Positions 41,556 to 50,004 of a stretch of DNA of 64,000 nt are shown here, in pieces. Position 1 is the first letter of the stretch. Every line of letters begins with the position of its first letter. Origin of the DNA: Gemmatimonadaceae bacterium (lineage in GTDB: Bacteria; Gemmatimonadota; Gemmatimonadetes; Gemmatimonadales; Gemmatimonadaceae); assembly GCA_016742275.1 (NCBI GenBank), contig JACVCD010000010.1:124001-188000 (forward strand), written 5' to 3'. The notes under the pieces were generated by a model. It did no database searches and was not told the origin of the DNA. It was given only the letters and a program-made list of their open reading frames with translations. The translations under genes and the position numbers were made by a program.

Positions 41556-42404
41556 ATGAAAAACGCCGAAACACTGCTCGCCTGCTGTGTCGTGGGATTG
41601 GCGTGTTTCATTGGCGGTCAGGCGGTGGGCATCAAACACGCGGGCCCCGTGCGCGATCACGCGGCGGGTGCAATCGAGATTCCGGGTAGCCGCATGGCGC
41701 CCAATCTGAGCGGCCCCGGCGCGGAAGTCTCTGGCGCGCCACTCGCACTCGGCAACACCAGCGCCGCAGCCCCACACGCGCAGGAATTGCTGGTCGCCAA
41801 TTCGCTGCTCACGCCCGCCGAGATGCCGCGCTTGTCACCGGCAGATATGCGCCAGCGTGTGGCACAAGGCGCGAACGGCACCTATGTGCACGATGTGCTC
41901 ATCTCACGCGACTCGGCGCTAGCACGTTGGCCCGATCGCACGGGACGTCCATTGCGTGTTTGGGTGCAGGAAGCAGAGCAGCTCGAACCGTGGACACCGG
42001 AGTTCTTGCCATCGGTGCGCGATGCGTTCGACACCTGGGTGCAATCAGGCATTCCCGTGCGCTTCACCTTCGTGATCGACTCGGCCACTGCCGATGTACG
42101 CGTGACGTTCGTACCGGGATTTTCCACCGGTATCAGTGGCCGTACGGTGTGGAGCCGCGATGCGTCGTACTGGATGGTATCCAGCGACATTCAGCTCGCT
42201 GTGTCGGATCCGTCAGGCAATGTGTTTACGCCGCCGCAAATGCGGGCCATTGCATTGCATGAAGTAGGACATTTGCTCGGACTCGATCATGCGGCGAGTG
42301 CGGAGGATATCATGTCGCCGCGAATTCGAGTGCGGGAATTGAGTGAGAGAGATAAGCAGACGGTGAGACTTATCTATTCACTGCCTGCCGGTTCGCTGCG
42401 CTAG
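41556..42404 (+). CDS. Exported matrixin-like (M10) metalloprotease
   Basis: The N-terminus (LLACCVVGLACFIGGQAVG) is a membrane anchor or uncleaved signal. The C-terminal domain has the full metzincin motif ALHEVGHLLGLDHA (HExxHxxGxxH) followed by EDIMSPRI, the Met-turn, as in matrixins. Before it, PLRVWVQEAEQLEPWTPEF and DVRVTFVPGFSTGISG fit the first strands of the M10 fold. It has no visible propeptide cysteine switch. A periplasmic or surface protease is expected. It probably forms an operon with the upstream hydrolase. Confidence 0.85.
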   Translation: MKNAETLLACCVVGLACFIGGQAVGIKHAGPVRDHAAGAIEIPGSRMAPNLSGPGAEVSGAPLALGNTSAAAPHAQELLVANSLLTPAEMPRLSPADMRQRVAQGANGTYVHDVLISRDSALARWPDRTGRPLRVWVQEAEQLEPWTPEFLPSVRDAFDTWVQSGIPVRFTFVIDSATADVRVTFVPGFSTGISGRTVWSRDASYWMVSSDIQLAVSDPSGNVFTPPQMRAIALHEVGHLLGLDHAASAEDIMSPRIRVRELSERDKQTVRLIYSLPAGSLR

Positions 42405-42430
42405 TCTGCCTCGCGGGACAGCGGCGCGAT

Positions 42431-43222
42431 CTATACAACTCCGCCGCGCACATACAACGCGATCCCATCGAGCACACGCTGCAAACCGAAGTCGAACGAT
42501 TCCTCGAGCGACAGCGGCTTCCCGTCCGATGGCGCAGTGAGAATCGCCGCGAACGAAGGGAAACGAGGGTCACCAATGGCGCGGCCCAAGTCAGCTCCTA
42601 CGGCTGCGGCCCACTGCTCGGCACTGACACCACGTGCTTCTGCTCGCGCAAGCGAGATCGCCGTATCCGACGCACCGCGCGTGTAGCCGTCCACGATACT
42701 CAGCATCTGCCCCACAAATGGGCCACTCAATCCCGTCTGTGAGAGTGGCTCCGCAATGGCTTCGAGCCATGTGAGCCAGTTGGGGCCATGCGGAGCAGCC
42801 ACGAACGGCAGCTCTGCCAGCCACGGGCGTGCAATCAACATGGCGCGCTTCGCATGCGCCCACTCAGCCACTCGTGCTCTCCAGTCAGAGACAGGAGCAC
42901 GGAATGCGGGCGGCTGACCCATTCCCGCGTCCACGATGGCGTCATACAACGCCTCCTTGTTCGGGAAGTAGCGATAAAGCGCCATGGTGGTCAGGCCAAG
43001 CCGAACAGCCACTGCCTGCATCGTCATCGCCGCCAGCCCATCATCGTCAGCAATCTGGATGGCCACCCGGACAACATCGTCCGGCGTAAATGCCGCCTTT
43101 GGCCCCCTCGTCGATACGGCCCGGTCCCAGAGCAGTTCGCTGCGTCGGCGGAGATCGGGATCGACACGACCCGACGCCTCCATGATGTCCGCATGCGTCA
43201 CCGTGCGCTTTCTGGCTGCCAT
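42431..43222 (-). CDS. TetR-family repressor
   Basis: The protein of 263 residues has an extended N-terminus (DLRRRSELLWDRAVSTRG) before the TetR HTH: FTPDDVVRVAIQIADDDGLAAMTMQAVAVRLGLTTMALYRYFPNKEALY. The C-terminal domain is of the type typical for TetR_C_1 drug-efflux regulators. It is divergent from the outer-membrane protein at 43380, and the gap holds two palindromes on top of a consensus promoter. Autoregulation and control of that gene are likely. Confidence 0.88.
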   Translation of the reverse strand: MAARKRTVTHADIMEASGRVDPDLRRRSELLWDRAVSTRGPKAAFTPDDVVRVAIQIADDDGLAAMTMQAVAVRLGLTTMALYRYFPNKEALYDAIVDAGMGQPPAFRAPVSDWRARVAEWAHAKRAMLIARPWLAELPFVAAPHGPNWLTWLEAIAEPLSQTGLSGPFVGQMLSIVDGYTRGASDTAISLARAEARGVSAEQWAAAVGADLGRAIGDPRFPSFAAILTAPSDGKPLSLEESFDFGLQRVLDGIALYVRGGVV

Positions 43223-43265
43223 CGTCGTTTTTCGGGCTCGTGTTGACGGCCATCAACATTGCCTG

Positions 43266-43319
43266 TTGACAGCCGAGAAACTGTGTATATGATACACATT
43301 AACTGTGTACCACATACAC
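43266..43319 (+). promoter_or_regulatory. Promoter with tandem TetR operators
   Basis: TTGACA (43266-43271) and TATGAT (43288-43293), 16 bp apart, form a near-consensus promoter. GTGTAT-ATG-ATACAC (43283-43297) is a perfect palindrome covering the -10 box. GTGTA-CCACA-TACAC (43305-43319) is a second one, centred 22 bp away, two helical turns. These are the expected sites for the divergent TetR protein. Confidence 0.7.
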
Positions 43320-43379
43320 TAATACCTGGTGCATGCCTTTTGAAGGGCGCACTCGGTTCCATCCACGAGGAATACTACG

Positions 43380-43985
43380 ATGCTGCACACATGTGTTGTT
43401 CTTGCGACAATTTCTTTTGCGCTGACAGTTTCTGTGGCTCGGGTCGCCGACGCTCAGGAGACGGCGACACCCACCCGTTGGGGCGTTCGATTCACCAGCG
43501 GTGCCTTTCTCCCGACCGGCGATGCACGCGCACTTCTGCGGAATGGTGAGGTCAGTGGGCTCCAGATCTCGCGCACCCTGTCCCCCGCACTGGCTCTAAC
43601 CGGAAGTTTTGGGTGGGCCCGGAGCCGCGCGCTTGGCGCGACAGAAGCACCGCGTCTCGATGTGTTTACCTCCGACGTGGGTCTCGAGTATCGACGCCCG
43701 GCGCGCGCGATCGCGGGTAGCGTGACACTGGCTCCTTTTGCCGGCACGGGCGCTGGCATGCGGAGCTACAACTTCCGCAGTCGCACCGTCGATGCAACCA
43801 ACAATCTCGCAGGATACTTCGGTGCGGGCGGTGAGATTGGCATGGGCCGGTTTGGCGTGCGCCTGGAGGCGCGCGACTACATCGCCGGATTCAAGCCGCT
43901 CGAAACCCGCGGTCGTTCGGTCCTTCGCAATGACGTGATGATCACGGCAGCGCTGCGTTTTGACTTCCGCAACAACAAGCGCTGA
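43380..43985 (+). CDS. Outer-membrane beta-barrel protein
   Basis: A signal peptide (VVLATISFALTVSVARVADAQE) leads to about 175 residues of alternating strands: WGVRFTSGAFLPTGDA, ALALTGSFGWARSRA, LDVFTSDVGLEYRR, ITLAPFAGTGAGMRSY-like stretches and VRLEARDYIAGF. The end is ITAALRFDFRNNKR. This resembles small 8-stranded OmpA/OmpX-type barrels. It stands behind the TetR-controlled promoter and overlaps the next gene by one base. Confidence 0.7.
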   Translation: MLHTCVVLATISFALTVSVARVADAQETATPTRWGVRFTSGAFLPTGDARALLRNGEVSGLQISRTLSPALALTGSFGWARSRALGATEAPRLDVFTSDVGLEYRRPARAIAGSVTLAPFAGTGAGMRSYNFRSRTVDATNNLAGYFGAGGEIGMGRFGVRLEARDYIAGFKPLETRGRSVLRNDVMITAALRFDFRNNKR

Positions 43986-44773
43986 TGCGCGGTCAATCGG
44001 GCGTCGCCACATCCATTGCTCGAGAATCACCCATGCATACGCGACGAACGGACTGGCTCGTTCCCGTCTCTCTCATGGTGCTGAGTGCGGTGCCCGTCAT
44101 CGCGGGCATCGCACGTGTCGCCGGATTGGCCAATGGCTCACCGGCCACCGCCGACAGTGCGCGATTTCATGCGGAACCAACGCCGGTCATACTACACATC
44201 ATCGCCGCCATTCCCTACAGCGTGCTCGGGGCATTGCAATTCTCGAAGACACTTCGGCAACACGGAGCGCGCTGGCATCGCATCTCAGGACGCATCCTCA
44301 TTCCCTGCGCATTGCTGGTGGCGATCACCGGTCTGTGGATGACACTCACCTATTCATGGCCCGCCGGTGATGGCGTCGCGGTCTTCGTTGAGCGTCTCGT
44401 ATTCGGCACGGCCATGCTCGTATCCGTGGCACTTGGCATCAACGCCATCAGACAACGCGATTTCCGCGCGCATGCTGACTGGATGACGCGGAGCTATGCC
44501 ATCGCACTGGCTGCAGGCACTCAGGTGCTAACTCATCTCCCCTGGTTTCTCTTCATGAGCGAGAAACCGGGCGAATCTGCACGCGCATTGATGATGGGCG
44601 CCGGATGGGTTCTCAACGTGCTCGTGGCCGAATGGGCTATCCGGAGATCGCGTCCGCGCCGCGTAGCCATCACGGTGTCAGCGAAGCGGCAGCACCACCA
44701 CGCGCCCACCACTGGTTCTCGTCTGCAACTGCAGCCGCGCCTGCGGGCCAGCGGCACCAAGCACACGACGTAA
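43985..44773 (+). CDS. DUF2306-type membrane protein
   Basis: The protein has about seven membrane helices and DUF2306 features: HIIAAIPYSVLGALQFSKTLR, RWHRISGRILIPCALLVAITGLWM and RDFRAHADWMTRSYAIALAAGTQVL. Conserved His and Arg residues at helix ends suggest a heme- or ion-related role, which is unproven. The C-terminal 30 residues (KRQHHHAPTTGSRLQL) lie antisense to the PDZ gene and look like a run-on after loss of the native stop. A Met at 44033 is an alternative start. It follows the barrel gene directly, so it is co-regulated by TetR. Confidence 0.72.
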   Translation: MRGQSGVATSIARESPMHTRRTDWLVPVSLMVLSAVPVIAGIARVAGLANGSPATADSARFHAEPTPVILHIIAAIPYSVLGALQFSKTLRQHGARWHRISGRILIPCALLVAITGLWMTLTYSWPAGDGVAVFVERLVFGTAMLVSVALGINAIRQRDFRAHADWMTRSYAIALAAGTQVLTHLPWFLFMSEKPGESARALMMGAGWVLNVLVAEWAIRRSRPRRVAITVSAKRQHHHAPTTGSRLQLQPRLRASGTKHTT

Positions 44774-45937
44774 CGTCAAGACATCGCGCACTGCCACGCC
44801 ATTCACACTACGCAGTAGTTCACCGGGACGCAGACCGGCTTCGGCAGCAGGAGTACCGGCTGGCGCACTGAACACCAGGACACCGGGTTCAAAACCCATC
44901 GACTGTGCGAACTCGTCGTCCATGGTGATGAACTGCGCGCCGGCAATTACCGCCAGACCGTTTCCGGAGAGGAAACCAGCGGCCGGTGAAGGCGGCAATG
45001 GGGTGGTAACACCACCACGCTGTCCACCCGCCGTCGCAGCGACAATAGTGCCACCACCTTGCGCCACACCAGAGGCACCGGGTGCACCAGCGGAACGCAT
45101 AAAGATCATCGTACGCACGGGCTCTTCCTCAGCACGCGGCGCCACAGTCACGTTAAGATCGCGCGACTTGCCACTCTTAAGCACACGCATGCGCACGGTC
45201 TCGCCAGGAACCAGCATGGCGGGATAGTTGATGGCGAGCTTGGTGAGATCACGACCGTTGTACGCGAGCAACGTATCACCAGCTACGAGACCGGCGCGCG
45301 CAGCAGGCGAACCCACATCGACCGTTTCCACCATGGGATACTCACAGTGGCTGGTCATGATGCCTTCAGGCGTGACCACACGCATCTGCGCACCGGTAAC
45401 CGTCACACCCATGTAGCCCGCACCACCGGCATGATTGCGCATCACACGCGCTTCGGCTTCGAGCGCAAGCGCCGCCACCTGCGGCTGCAGATTGCGAATG
45501 AGCATCGGCACGTCGGGCGTCACACGCACAGTCACGTTGCGTGTCTCCGTGCGCGAATCGGGTCCATCATTACTGCGACGCACGATGACCTGCACCAGCG
45601 AATCCATACCGCGCTGCATCTGCGAAAAACGCTGCAGCTGTTCGCGCTCCAACTGCTGCGACTGCTCGAGTGTGAGTGCGGCACTTTCGAGTTCACGCTT
45701 GAGACGCAGCAGCGCAAAACCTTCGGGTGCACCAGACAGCACGGAAGGCTGCGCCATGATTTCCGCGCAGGCGTTTGGTGCGGTGAGCGTTGCCGTCCCA
45801 CGCACGACAACACGCCCCTGTGCAGGTCGCGCCGTAATGGTCTGCGCCTCGAGCGTCGCAGCACTAGACACGCCTGCCACCACACTCAAGCCCGCCAACG
45901 TCAGCCAGGGAGAGAACACCCGCGAAACCTTCATCAT
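44678..45937 (-). CDS. Periplasmic protein with two PDZ domains
   Basis: After a signal peptide (SPWLTLAGLSVVAGVSSAATLEAQ) comes a helical region (LRLKRELESAALTLEQSQQLE). The first PDZ follows (VGSPAARAGLVAGDTLLAYNGRDL). A linker and a C-terminal PDZ (AGTPAAEAGLRPGELLRSVNGVAVRDV) complete it. There is no protease domain. It is the third gene of the ECF sigma operon and its start overlaps the anti-sigma stop by one base (TGATG). PDZ proteins can present peptides to sigma-regulating proteases, so a role in envelope stress sensing is plausible. Confidence 0.82.
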   Translation of the reverse strand: MMKVSRVFSPWLTLAGLSVVAGVSSAATLEAQTITARPAQGRVVVRGTATLTAPNACAEIMAQPSVLSGAPEGFALLRLKRELESAALTLEQSQQLEREQLQRFSQMQRGMDSLVQVIVRRSNDGPDSRTETRNVTVRVTPDVPMLIRNLQPQVAALALEAEARVMRNHAGGAGYMGVTVTGAQMRVVTPEGIMTSHCEYPMVETVDVGSPAARAGLVAGDTLLAYNGRDLTKLAINYPAMLVPGETVRMRVLKSGKSRDLNVTVAPRAEEEPVRTMIFMRSAGAPGASGVAQGGGTIVAATAGGQRGGVTTPLPPSPAAGFLSGNGLAVIAGAQFITMDDEFAQSMGFEPGVLVFSAPAGTPAAEAGLRPGELLRSVNGVAVRDVLTLRRVLGAAGPQARLQLQTRTSGGRVVVLPLR

Positions 45938-46758
45938 CAGTACCGCTCGATGGTCTTGTCCACGGGCAGCGTTCCCATGAGCTGCTGCAACGTGGCCTCA
46001 CGCGCGGTGTAGGCGGCGAGGTAGTAGTGATTGATCACGGGATCCTGCGGCGCATCCCGCAATGCCGCACGCGACGCGGTCATCATCTGATCGAGCGCGG
46101 CGAGACGCGCACGGAAAACTTCGGAGTCCTGCTGCGTGGTGTCGTTGGCAGCAAGCCACAGCGATGCACGCTCGTAGTCGCGTTGTGCACGCGCCAGCAC
46201 GTTCGATGCTTCTTCGACACTGCCAAAACCACCGGCTGCCTGGAAGTCGCTGTAGTTGACGGGCACAGCGTTGGTACGCGACAAACCCAGCGACTCGGCG
46301 GCAGCAGCCTGCGAAGCGGAGGCGAATGAAAGACCGTTGGCGGCAGGGCCGGTGAGACGGCCGACTGTGGCGCCGGTCGCCAGCAATACGGCGGCGGCGG
46401 CGGCGCGACTCGCCCATCGGGGAATGAACTGTGAACTGCGGAAGCGCGACGAGCGGATGCTGGACTGCGGAAGCGATTGCACCGGAAGCGTTGGGGCGAG
46501 CTCGGCGACATCCGGGCGCTGCAGACCGGCAGAGATCTGCTCCCAACTCACCAAGCGCGGAGCGGACTCGGTCTCCTGCGACAACACGCCGTGTGCCATC
46601 GCCACCACACTCGCCACGGCTTGCTGCTCGGCGCGGCAATACGCGCACGCGGCCAGATGGGCGAGCTCGGCTTCGTTGAACGGCTCGTAATCGAATGCTG
46701 CGAGTCGTTCGGCGTCGAGATGCGTAGTGTCCATCAGTTCCATATCATGGTGCTGCAT
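45937..46758 (-). CDS. Putative anti-sigma factor (zinc-finger type)
   Basis: The N-terminus has DYEPFNEAELAHLAACAYCRAEQQ, a His-x3-Cys-x2-Cys zinc-binding anti-sigma (ZAS-like) motif. A membrane segment (ASRAAAAAVLLATGATVGRL) in the middle separates it from a periplasmic helical part with LARAQRDYERASLWLAAND. It overlaps the upstream sigma-factor gene by 14 bp, so the pair is co-translated. A Met at 46734 is an alternative start without overlap. Role: holds the ECF sigma factor at the membrane until a signal arrives. Confidence 0.82.
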   Translation of the reverse strand: MQHHDMELMDTTHLDAERLAAFDYEPFNEAELAHLAACAYCRAEQQAVASVVAMAHGVLSQETESAPRLVSWEQISAGLQRPDVAELAPTLPVQSLPQSSIRSSRFRSSQFIPRWASRAAAAAVLLATGATVGRLTGPAANGLSFASASQAAAAESLGLSRTNAVPVNYSDFQAAGGFGSVEEASNVLARAQRDYERASLWLAANDTTQQDSEVFRARLAALDQMMTASRAALRDAPQDPVINHYYLAAYTAREATLQQLMGTLPVDKTIERY

Positions 46759-47341
46759 AGCTGCGATCCAGGCCGGTGGATGAGTTCATCGTGTCGACCA
46801 ACGGGGCCAGCAACCGGCGAAGCTTGGCCCGTGCTTTGAACAGCTGCGATTTACTGCCACCCGGGGTGATGCCGAGCTGGTCGGCGATCTCCTCGTGTGT
46901 GAATCCTTCCACATCGTGCAGATAGAATACCGTGCGGGCGCCGGGTGAGAGGCGCGCCGCGGCGGCTTCGATGTTTTGTGCGAGCATGCGATTCTCGGCG
47001 TCCTGTTCGACGATCACGGAATGCTCCTCGATTTCCGACTCCACGGCCGCCGAACGTTTCACGGGGCGCAGGGCATTGAGCGTACGGTTGATCGCGACGC
47101 GATGGATCCACGTGCTGAACTTCGCGTCCCCCCGCCAGGACGGGAGGGCACGGAAGATCTGGATCCAGACCTCCTGCGCGATGTCCTGCGCAAGGTCGGG
47201 ATCGCCGGCGAGTCGTCGGACAACGGCTTCGACATGCGGTGCGTGCTGATTCCAGAGCAGCCGCATGGCTCGTTCGTCGCCTTCGATCGCCCGTCGGACG
47301 ATAGCAGCGTCGGTCTCCATGGGTTCCATCCAATCTGTCAC
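46745..47341 (-). CDS. ECF-type RNA polymerase sigma factor
   Basis: Region 2 is LLWNQHAPHVEAVVRRLAGDPDLAQDIAQEVWIQIFRALPSW with FSTWIHRVAINRTLNALR. Region 4 is LSPGARTVFYLHDVEGFTHEEIADQLGITPGGSKSQLFKARAKLRRLL. Both are complete, as in group 4 sigma factors of about 190 residues. Downstream come the anti-sigma and the PDZ gene. The 140-bp gap to 47482 holds its promoter and that of the divergent serine hydrolase; no clear ECF-type site is identified. Confidence 0.92.
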   Translation of the reverse strand: MTDWMEPMETDAAIVRRAIEGDERAMRLLWNQHAPHVEAVVRRLAGDPDLAQDIAQEVWIQIFRALPSWRGDAKFSTWIHRVAINRTLNALRPVKRSAAVESEIEEHSVIVEQDAENRMLAQNIEAAAARLSPGARTVFYLHDVEGFTHEEIADQLGITPGGSKSQLFKARAKLRRLLAPLVDTMNSSTGLDRSYAAP

Positions 47342-47481
47342 GTGCGGCCCCGTAAATGGTTGCCTGTCACGGAGGTGAACCGTCTGAGGTATTGACGGGT
47401 ACTACTTTTGGACTTAGATGCCGATGGGGTCGCCGCCGACCTGCCGCCTAAGTCCATTCGCCCTACGGACCAAGAGCCCTG

Positions 47482-48954
47482 GTGTTACTGCTCACGACAG
47501 TCCTGACCCTTGCCGCCGCCGATGTCACGCACGTGGCATTGCCGGCTGGTGCGCGCATGGGTGGCGGGCTTCCAGAACGGGAGCCGGCGGCGGTCGGCAT
47601 GTCGGCCGAACGGCTGTCCACGATCGACCGCGTAGTGCAGCGGGGCGTGGACGCTGGCGGCTATCCCGGTGCCGCTGTGGTAGTTGGCCGCAAGGGATTT
47701 GCGGTCTGGTCGCGTGGATTTGGCACGCTCGACTGGACCAAGAAGTCCCGCGTGACCGCCCAGGAAAGCGTGTACGATCTGGCCAGCCTGACCAAGGTGG
47801 TGGCCACGACGACCGCCATCATGCTGCTGCATGATCAGGGCAAGCTCGACATTAGCGCGCCAGTATCGCGCTATCTTCCAGACTTTTCCGGTGGACTGAA
47901 GGATAAGGTCACCGTGGAGCATCTGCTCACCCATCGCGCCGGTCTTCCGGCGGGACGGGAGCTGTGGCGCATCGCCGATACGCCAGCTGAGGCGCGCCGC
48001 GCCGTGCTGGCGTCCCCGGTTAAGTGTGCGCCGGGCCGCTGCTACGAGTACTCCGATCTGGGCGCCGACCTGCTGGGCTTTGTGGCCGAAGCAGTGAGTG
48101 GGCAGCCGTTGGATGTGTTCCTCGAGCGCCAGGTCTTCTCCAAGTTGGGCATGAGCGACACGCGCTTCCGGGTAACCGGAGACGATGTGGCGCGCACCGC
48201 CCCCACCGAAATCGCTCCGCCGCGCGGCTACCCGTTGCGTGGCGAAGTCCACGACGAAAACGCCTACGCGCTGGGTGGCGTGGCTGGCCATGCCGGTCTC
48301 TTCAGCACGGCCAACGACCTATCGGTCTTTGCCCAGATGATGCTGGACGGCGGTGTCTACAATGGCATCCGCATTCTGAGCGAGCCCACGGTGGCGCTGT
48401 TCACCAAGCGCAGCGCTGGTCATCGCGCCCTGGGCTGGGACACCTGCGCCGGTGGCGCGGGCTGCGGTCAATTCATGTCCGAGCGGGCCTATGGCCACAC
48501 GGGCTTTACGGGCACGTCGCTCTGGATCGACCCCGACCGCAACATGTTCGTGATTCTGCTGACCAACCGCGTGCATGCCGCCAAGGCGCGCCGCCCCAGC
48601 AAGGTCATTGCGGATGTGCGGAATGACCTGGCCGACGCGGCCGTAGTGGCGGTGATGGACCACCCGGACGGTGTGCTGGCCATGCCGGCGAGCTTCCGGG
48701 CGGACCTGGCGCAGGACTGGAATCGTCCGGTGCGGACGCGGGCATCGTCGGCGGCTGCGCGGAAACGGGCAGCGGCGGCGAGAGCGGCGGCGGCGAAAAA
48801 GGCGAAGAGCGGAAGCGCGACAAGCGGAAGCTCTAAGGCCGGAAGCTCTAAGAGCGGAAGCAAAGCTTCGAGCAGCAAGAGCTCGACGGCCAAGAAGACG
48901 ACGGTGAAGAAGGCGTCGACTTCCAAGTCGACCACGTCCGCGCGCAAGAACTGA
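47482..48954 (+). CDS. Serine hydrolase (beta-lactamase class C family) with basic C-terminal tail
   Basis: A GTG start yields a short hydrophobic leader (LLLTTVLTLAAADV). The class C/DD-peptidase fold has the SxxK motif in DLASLTKVVATT, a YSD motif in YEYSDLGADLLG and the HTG-type motif GHTGFTG. Typical genes end near residue 410. Here about 75 further residues follow, made almost only of Ala, Ser, Lys, Gly and Thr (KKAKSGSATSGSSKAGSSKS). That tail is strongly basic and reminiscent of histone-H1-like or lysine-rich wall-binding tails. It may tether the enzyme to teichoic-like or nucleic polyanions or to the envelope. Confidence 0.85.
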   Translation: MLLLTTVLTLAAADVTHVALPAGARMGGGLPEREPAAVGMSAERLSTIDRVVQRGVDAGGYPGAAVVVGRKGFAVWSRGFGTLDWTKKSRVTAQESVYDLASLTKVVATTTAIMLLHDQGKLDISAPVSRYLPDFSGGLKDKVTVEHLLTHRAGLPAGRELWRIADTPAEARRAVLASPVKCAPGRCYEYSDLGADLLGFVAEAVSGQPLDVFLERQVFSKLGMSDTRFRVTGDDVARTAPTEIAPPRGYPLRGEVHDENAYALGGVAGHAGLFSTANDLSVFAQMMLDGGVYNGIRILSEPTVALFTKRSAGHRALGWDTCAGGAGCGQFMSERAYGHTGFTGTSLWIDPDRNMFVILLTNRVHAAKARRPSKVIADVRNDLADAAVVAVMDHPDGVLAMPASFRADLAQDWNRPVRTRASSAAARKRAAAARAAAAKKAKSGSATSGSSKAGSSKSGSKASSSKSSTAKKTTVKKASTSKSTTSARKN

Positions 48955-48993
48955 ACTGCGTAGACGGCGCTAGCAGTTTGGCGCCAGCATTGC

Positions 48994-49013
48994 TCGCGAG
49001 CTGAGGCTCGCGA
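48994..49013. terminator. GC-rich hairpin after the serine hydrolase
   Basis: TCGCGAGC, a TGAG loop and GCTCGCGA form a perfect 8-bp stem 40 bp after the stop codon. No U-run follows, so it may be a weak or Rho-assisted terminator rather than a classical one. Confidence 0.4.
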
Positions 49014-49090
49014 CATCCAGTTCGCGCTTTTAGCGCAGTTTCCTACCAGCTCAGCCGAACCTCTGGGACCGCGATCGGCTATAATTCGGT

Positions 49091-49465
49091 ATGGATAACG
49101 CTACCGAAAGCGCCCCCAACGACGGCGCGGCGCCGGACACGATCGACGAAACCCAGAACGAGTCGGGCGTCGTCTCTGCTGATCAAGCGCGGCTGGTGCT
49201 GCGGCGGGTCAAGGATCCGGAGCTCAATCTCAATATCGTCGACCTCGGTCTCATCTACGAAGTCACCGTAGATGGCTCGGTGGTGCGCGTGGATATGAGC
49301 CTGACCTCGCCCGGCTGCCCCTCGGGCCCGGAAATCATGGGCGAGGCCGAGCAGCAGCTGCGCTCGCTTCCAGGCGTGACCGATGTGGTCATGAATCTCG
49401 TCTGGTCGCCGCCCTGGACGCCCGAGCGCATCGAGCCCCGCGTGCGCGCGTACATGGGGTTCTAG
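49091..49465 (+). CDS. DUF59/MIP18-type Fe-S assembly factor (SufT/PaaD-like)
   Basis: After an acidic N-terminus of about 35 residues comes the DUF59 core: VLRRVKDPELNLNIVDLGLIYEV, MSLTSPGCPSGPEIMGEAE with the conserved Cys, and VTDVVMNLVWSPPWTPERI. The DPEL-x-x-x-IVDLGL and GCP motifs are those of the MIP18/SufT family, which helps mature Fe-S proteins. It lies 7.5 kb from the SUF operon and may work with it. No partner gene adjoins it. Confidence 0.88.
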   Translation: MDNATESAPNDGAAPDTIDETQNESGVVSADQARLVLRRVKDPELNLNIVDLGLIYEVTVDGSVVRVDMSLTSPGCPSGPEIMGEAEQQLRSLPGVTDVVMNLVWSPPWTPERIEPRVRAYMGF

Positions 49466-49476
49466 TACAGCCGACC

Positions 49477-49770
49477 TCAGGGAATGTCCGCAGGGAAAAG
49501 TCGAGCCGAGTGAAAGACTGTCAGAACCACGACAATGTCGGCTCTTCTTTCATAGACAATGCGGTAGGGCGCTCGAATCAATTCGCGCAGTGATGACTCG
49601 CCGCGTTCGGGCACAATCCGACCGGCGTCGGGGTGGTGTCTAAGGACCGCTGTCGCCTCTACCAGACGGGACACCACCATGCGAGCAATTGTCGGCGAGT
49701 CCTGCGCGATGTAGTCGCGAATAGTCTCAAGATCGCGAGCTGCGGTCTCCGTCCAACGGACCGCCGTCAC
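49477..49770 (-). CDS. ParE/RelE-type toxin
   Basis: The 97-residue protein has the ParE-like fold: VRWTETAARDLETIRDYIAQDSPTIARMV (helical hairpin), LRHHPDAGRIVPE, LRELIRAPYRIVYERRADIVVVLTVFHSAR. This is the C-terminal pattern typical of RelE/ParE toxins with a final His-Ser-Ala-Arg. ParE inhibits gyrase and RelE cleaves mRNA; sequence alone does not settle which. Its start overlaps the stop of the antitoxin gene by ATGA. Confidence 0.85.
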   Translation of the reverse strand: MTAVRWTETAARDLETIRDYIAQDSPTIARMVVSRLVEATAVLRHHPDAGRIVPERGESSLRELIRAPYRIVYERRADIVVVLTVFHSARLFPADIP

Positions 49771-49949
49771 AGGCCCAGACGATGCTTCAGCTGTTCATCG
49801 GTGATCACACGACCGGACTCAGCGTCGGCACGTCCCTGTTCGATCTTGGACAGAAACACGAGGCGCTCCAACGCATCTTCAACTGAAGCACCCTCAGGAA
49901 GTCGCTCTGCAGTTTCCCGCAGCAGGTCCTTAGCCGTTGCGTGTGCCAT
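49767..49949 (-). CDS. Antitoxin of the ParE-type pair
   Basis: The 60-residue protein (MAHATAKDLLRETAERLPEG start, AESGRVITDEQLKHRLGL end) has the addiction-module (Phd/RHH-like small antitoxin) form with the common GRVITDEQLKxRL tail. The N-terminal part is helical and may wrap the toxin. It is translated before the toxin and coupled by ATGA, as is usual for type II modules. It likely autoregulates its promoter. Confidence 0.8.
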   Translation of the reverse strand: MAHATAKDLLRETAERLPEGASVEDALERLVFLSKIEQGRADAESGRVITDEQLKHRLGL

Positions 49950-50004
49950 GACAATTTCCGAGAAAAGAGGACGATAGATCGTCCTTCAATCTATGCAGCT
50001 ATGC

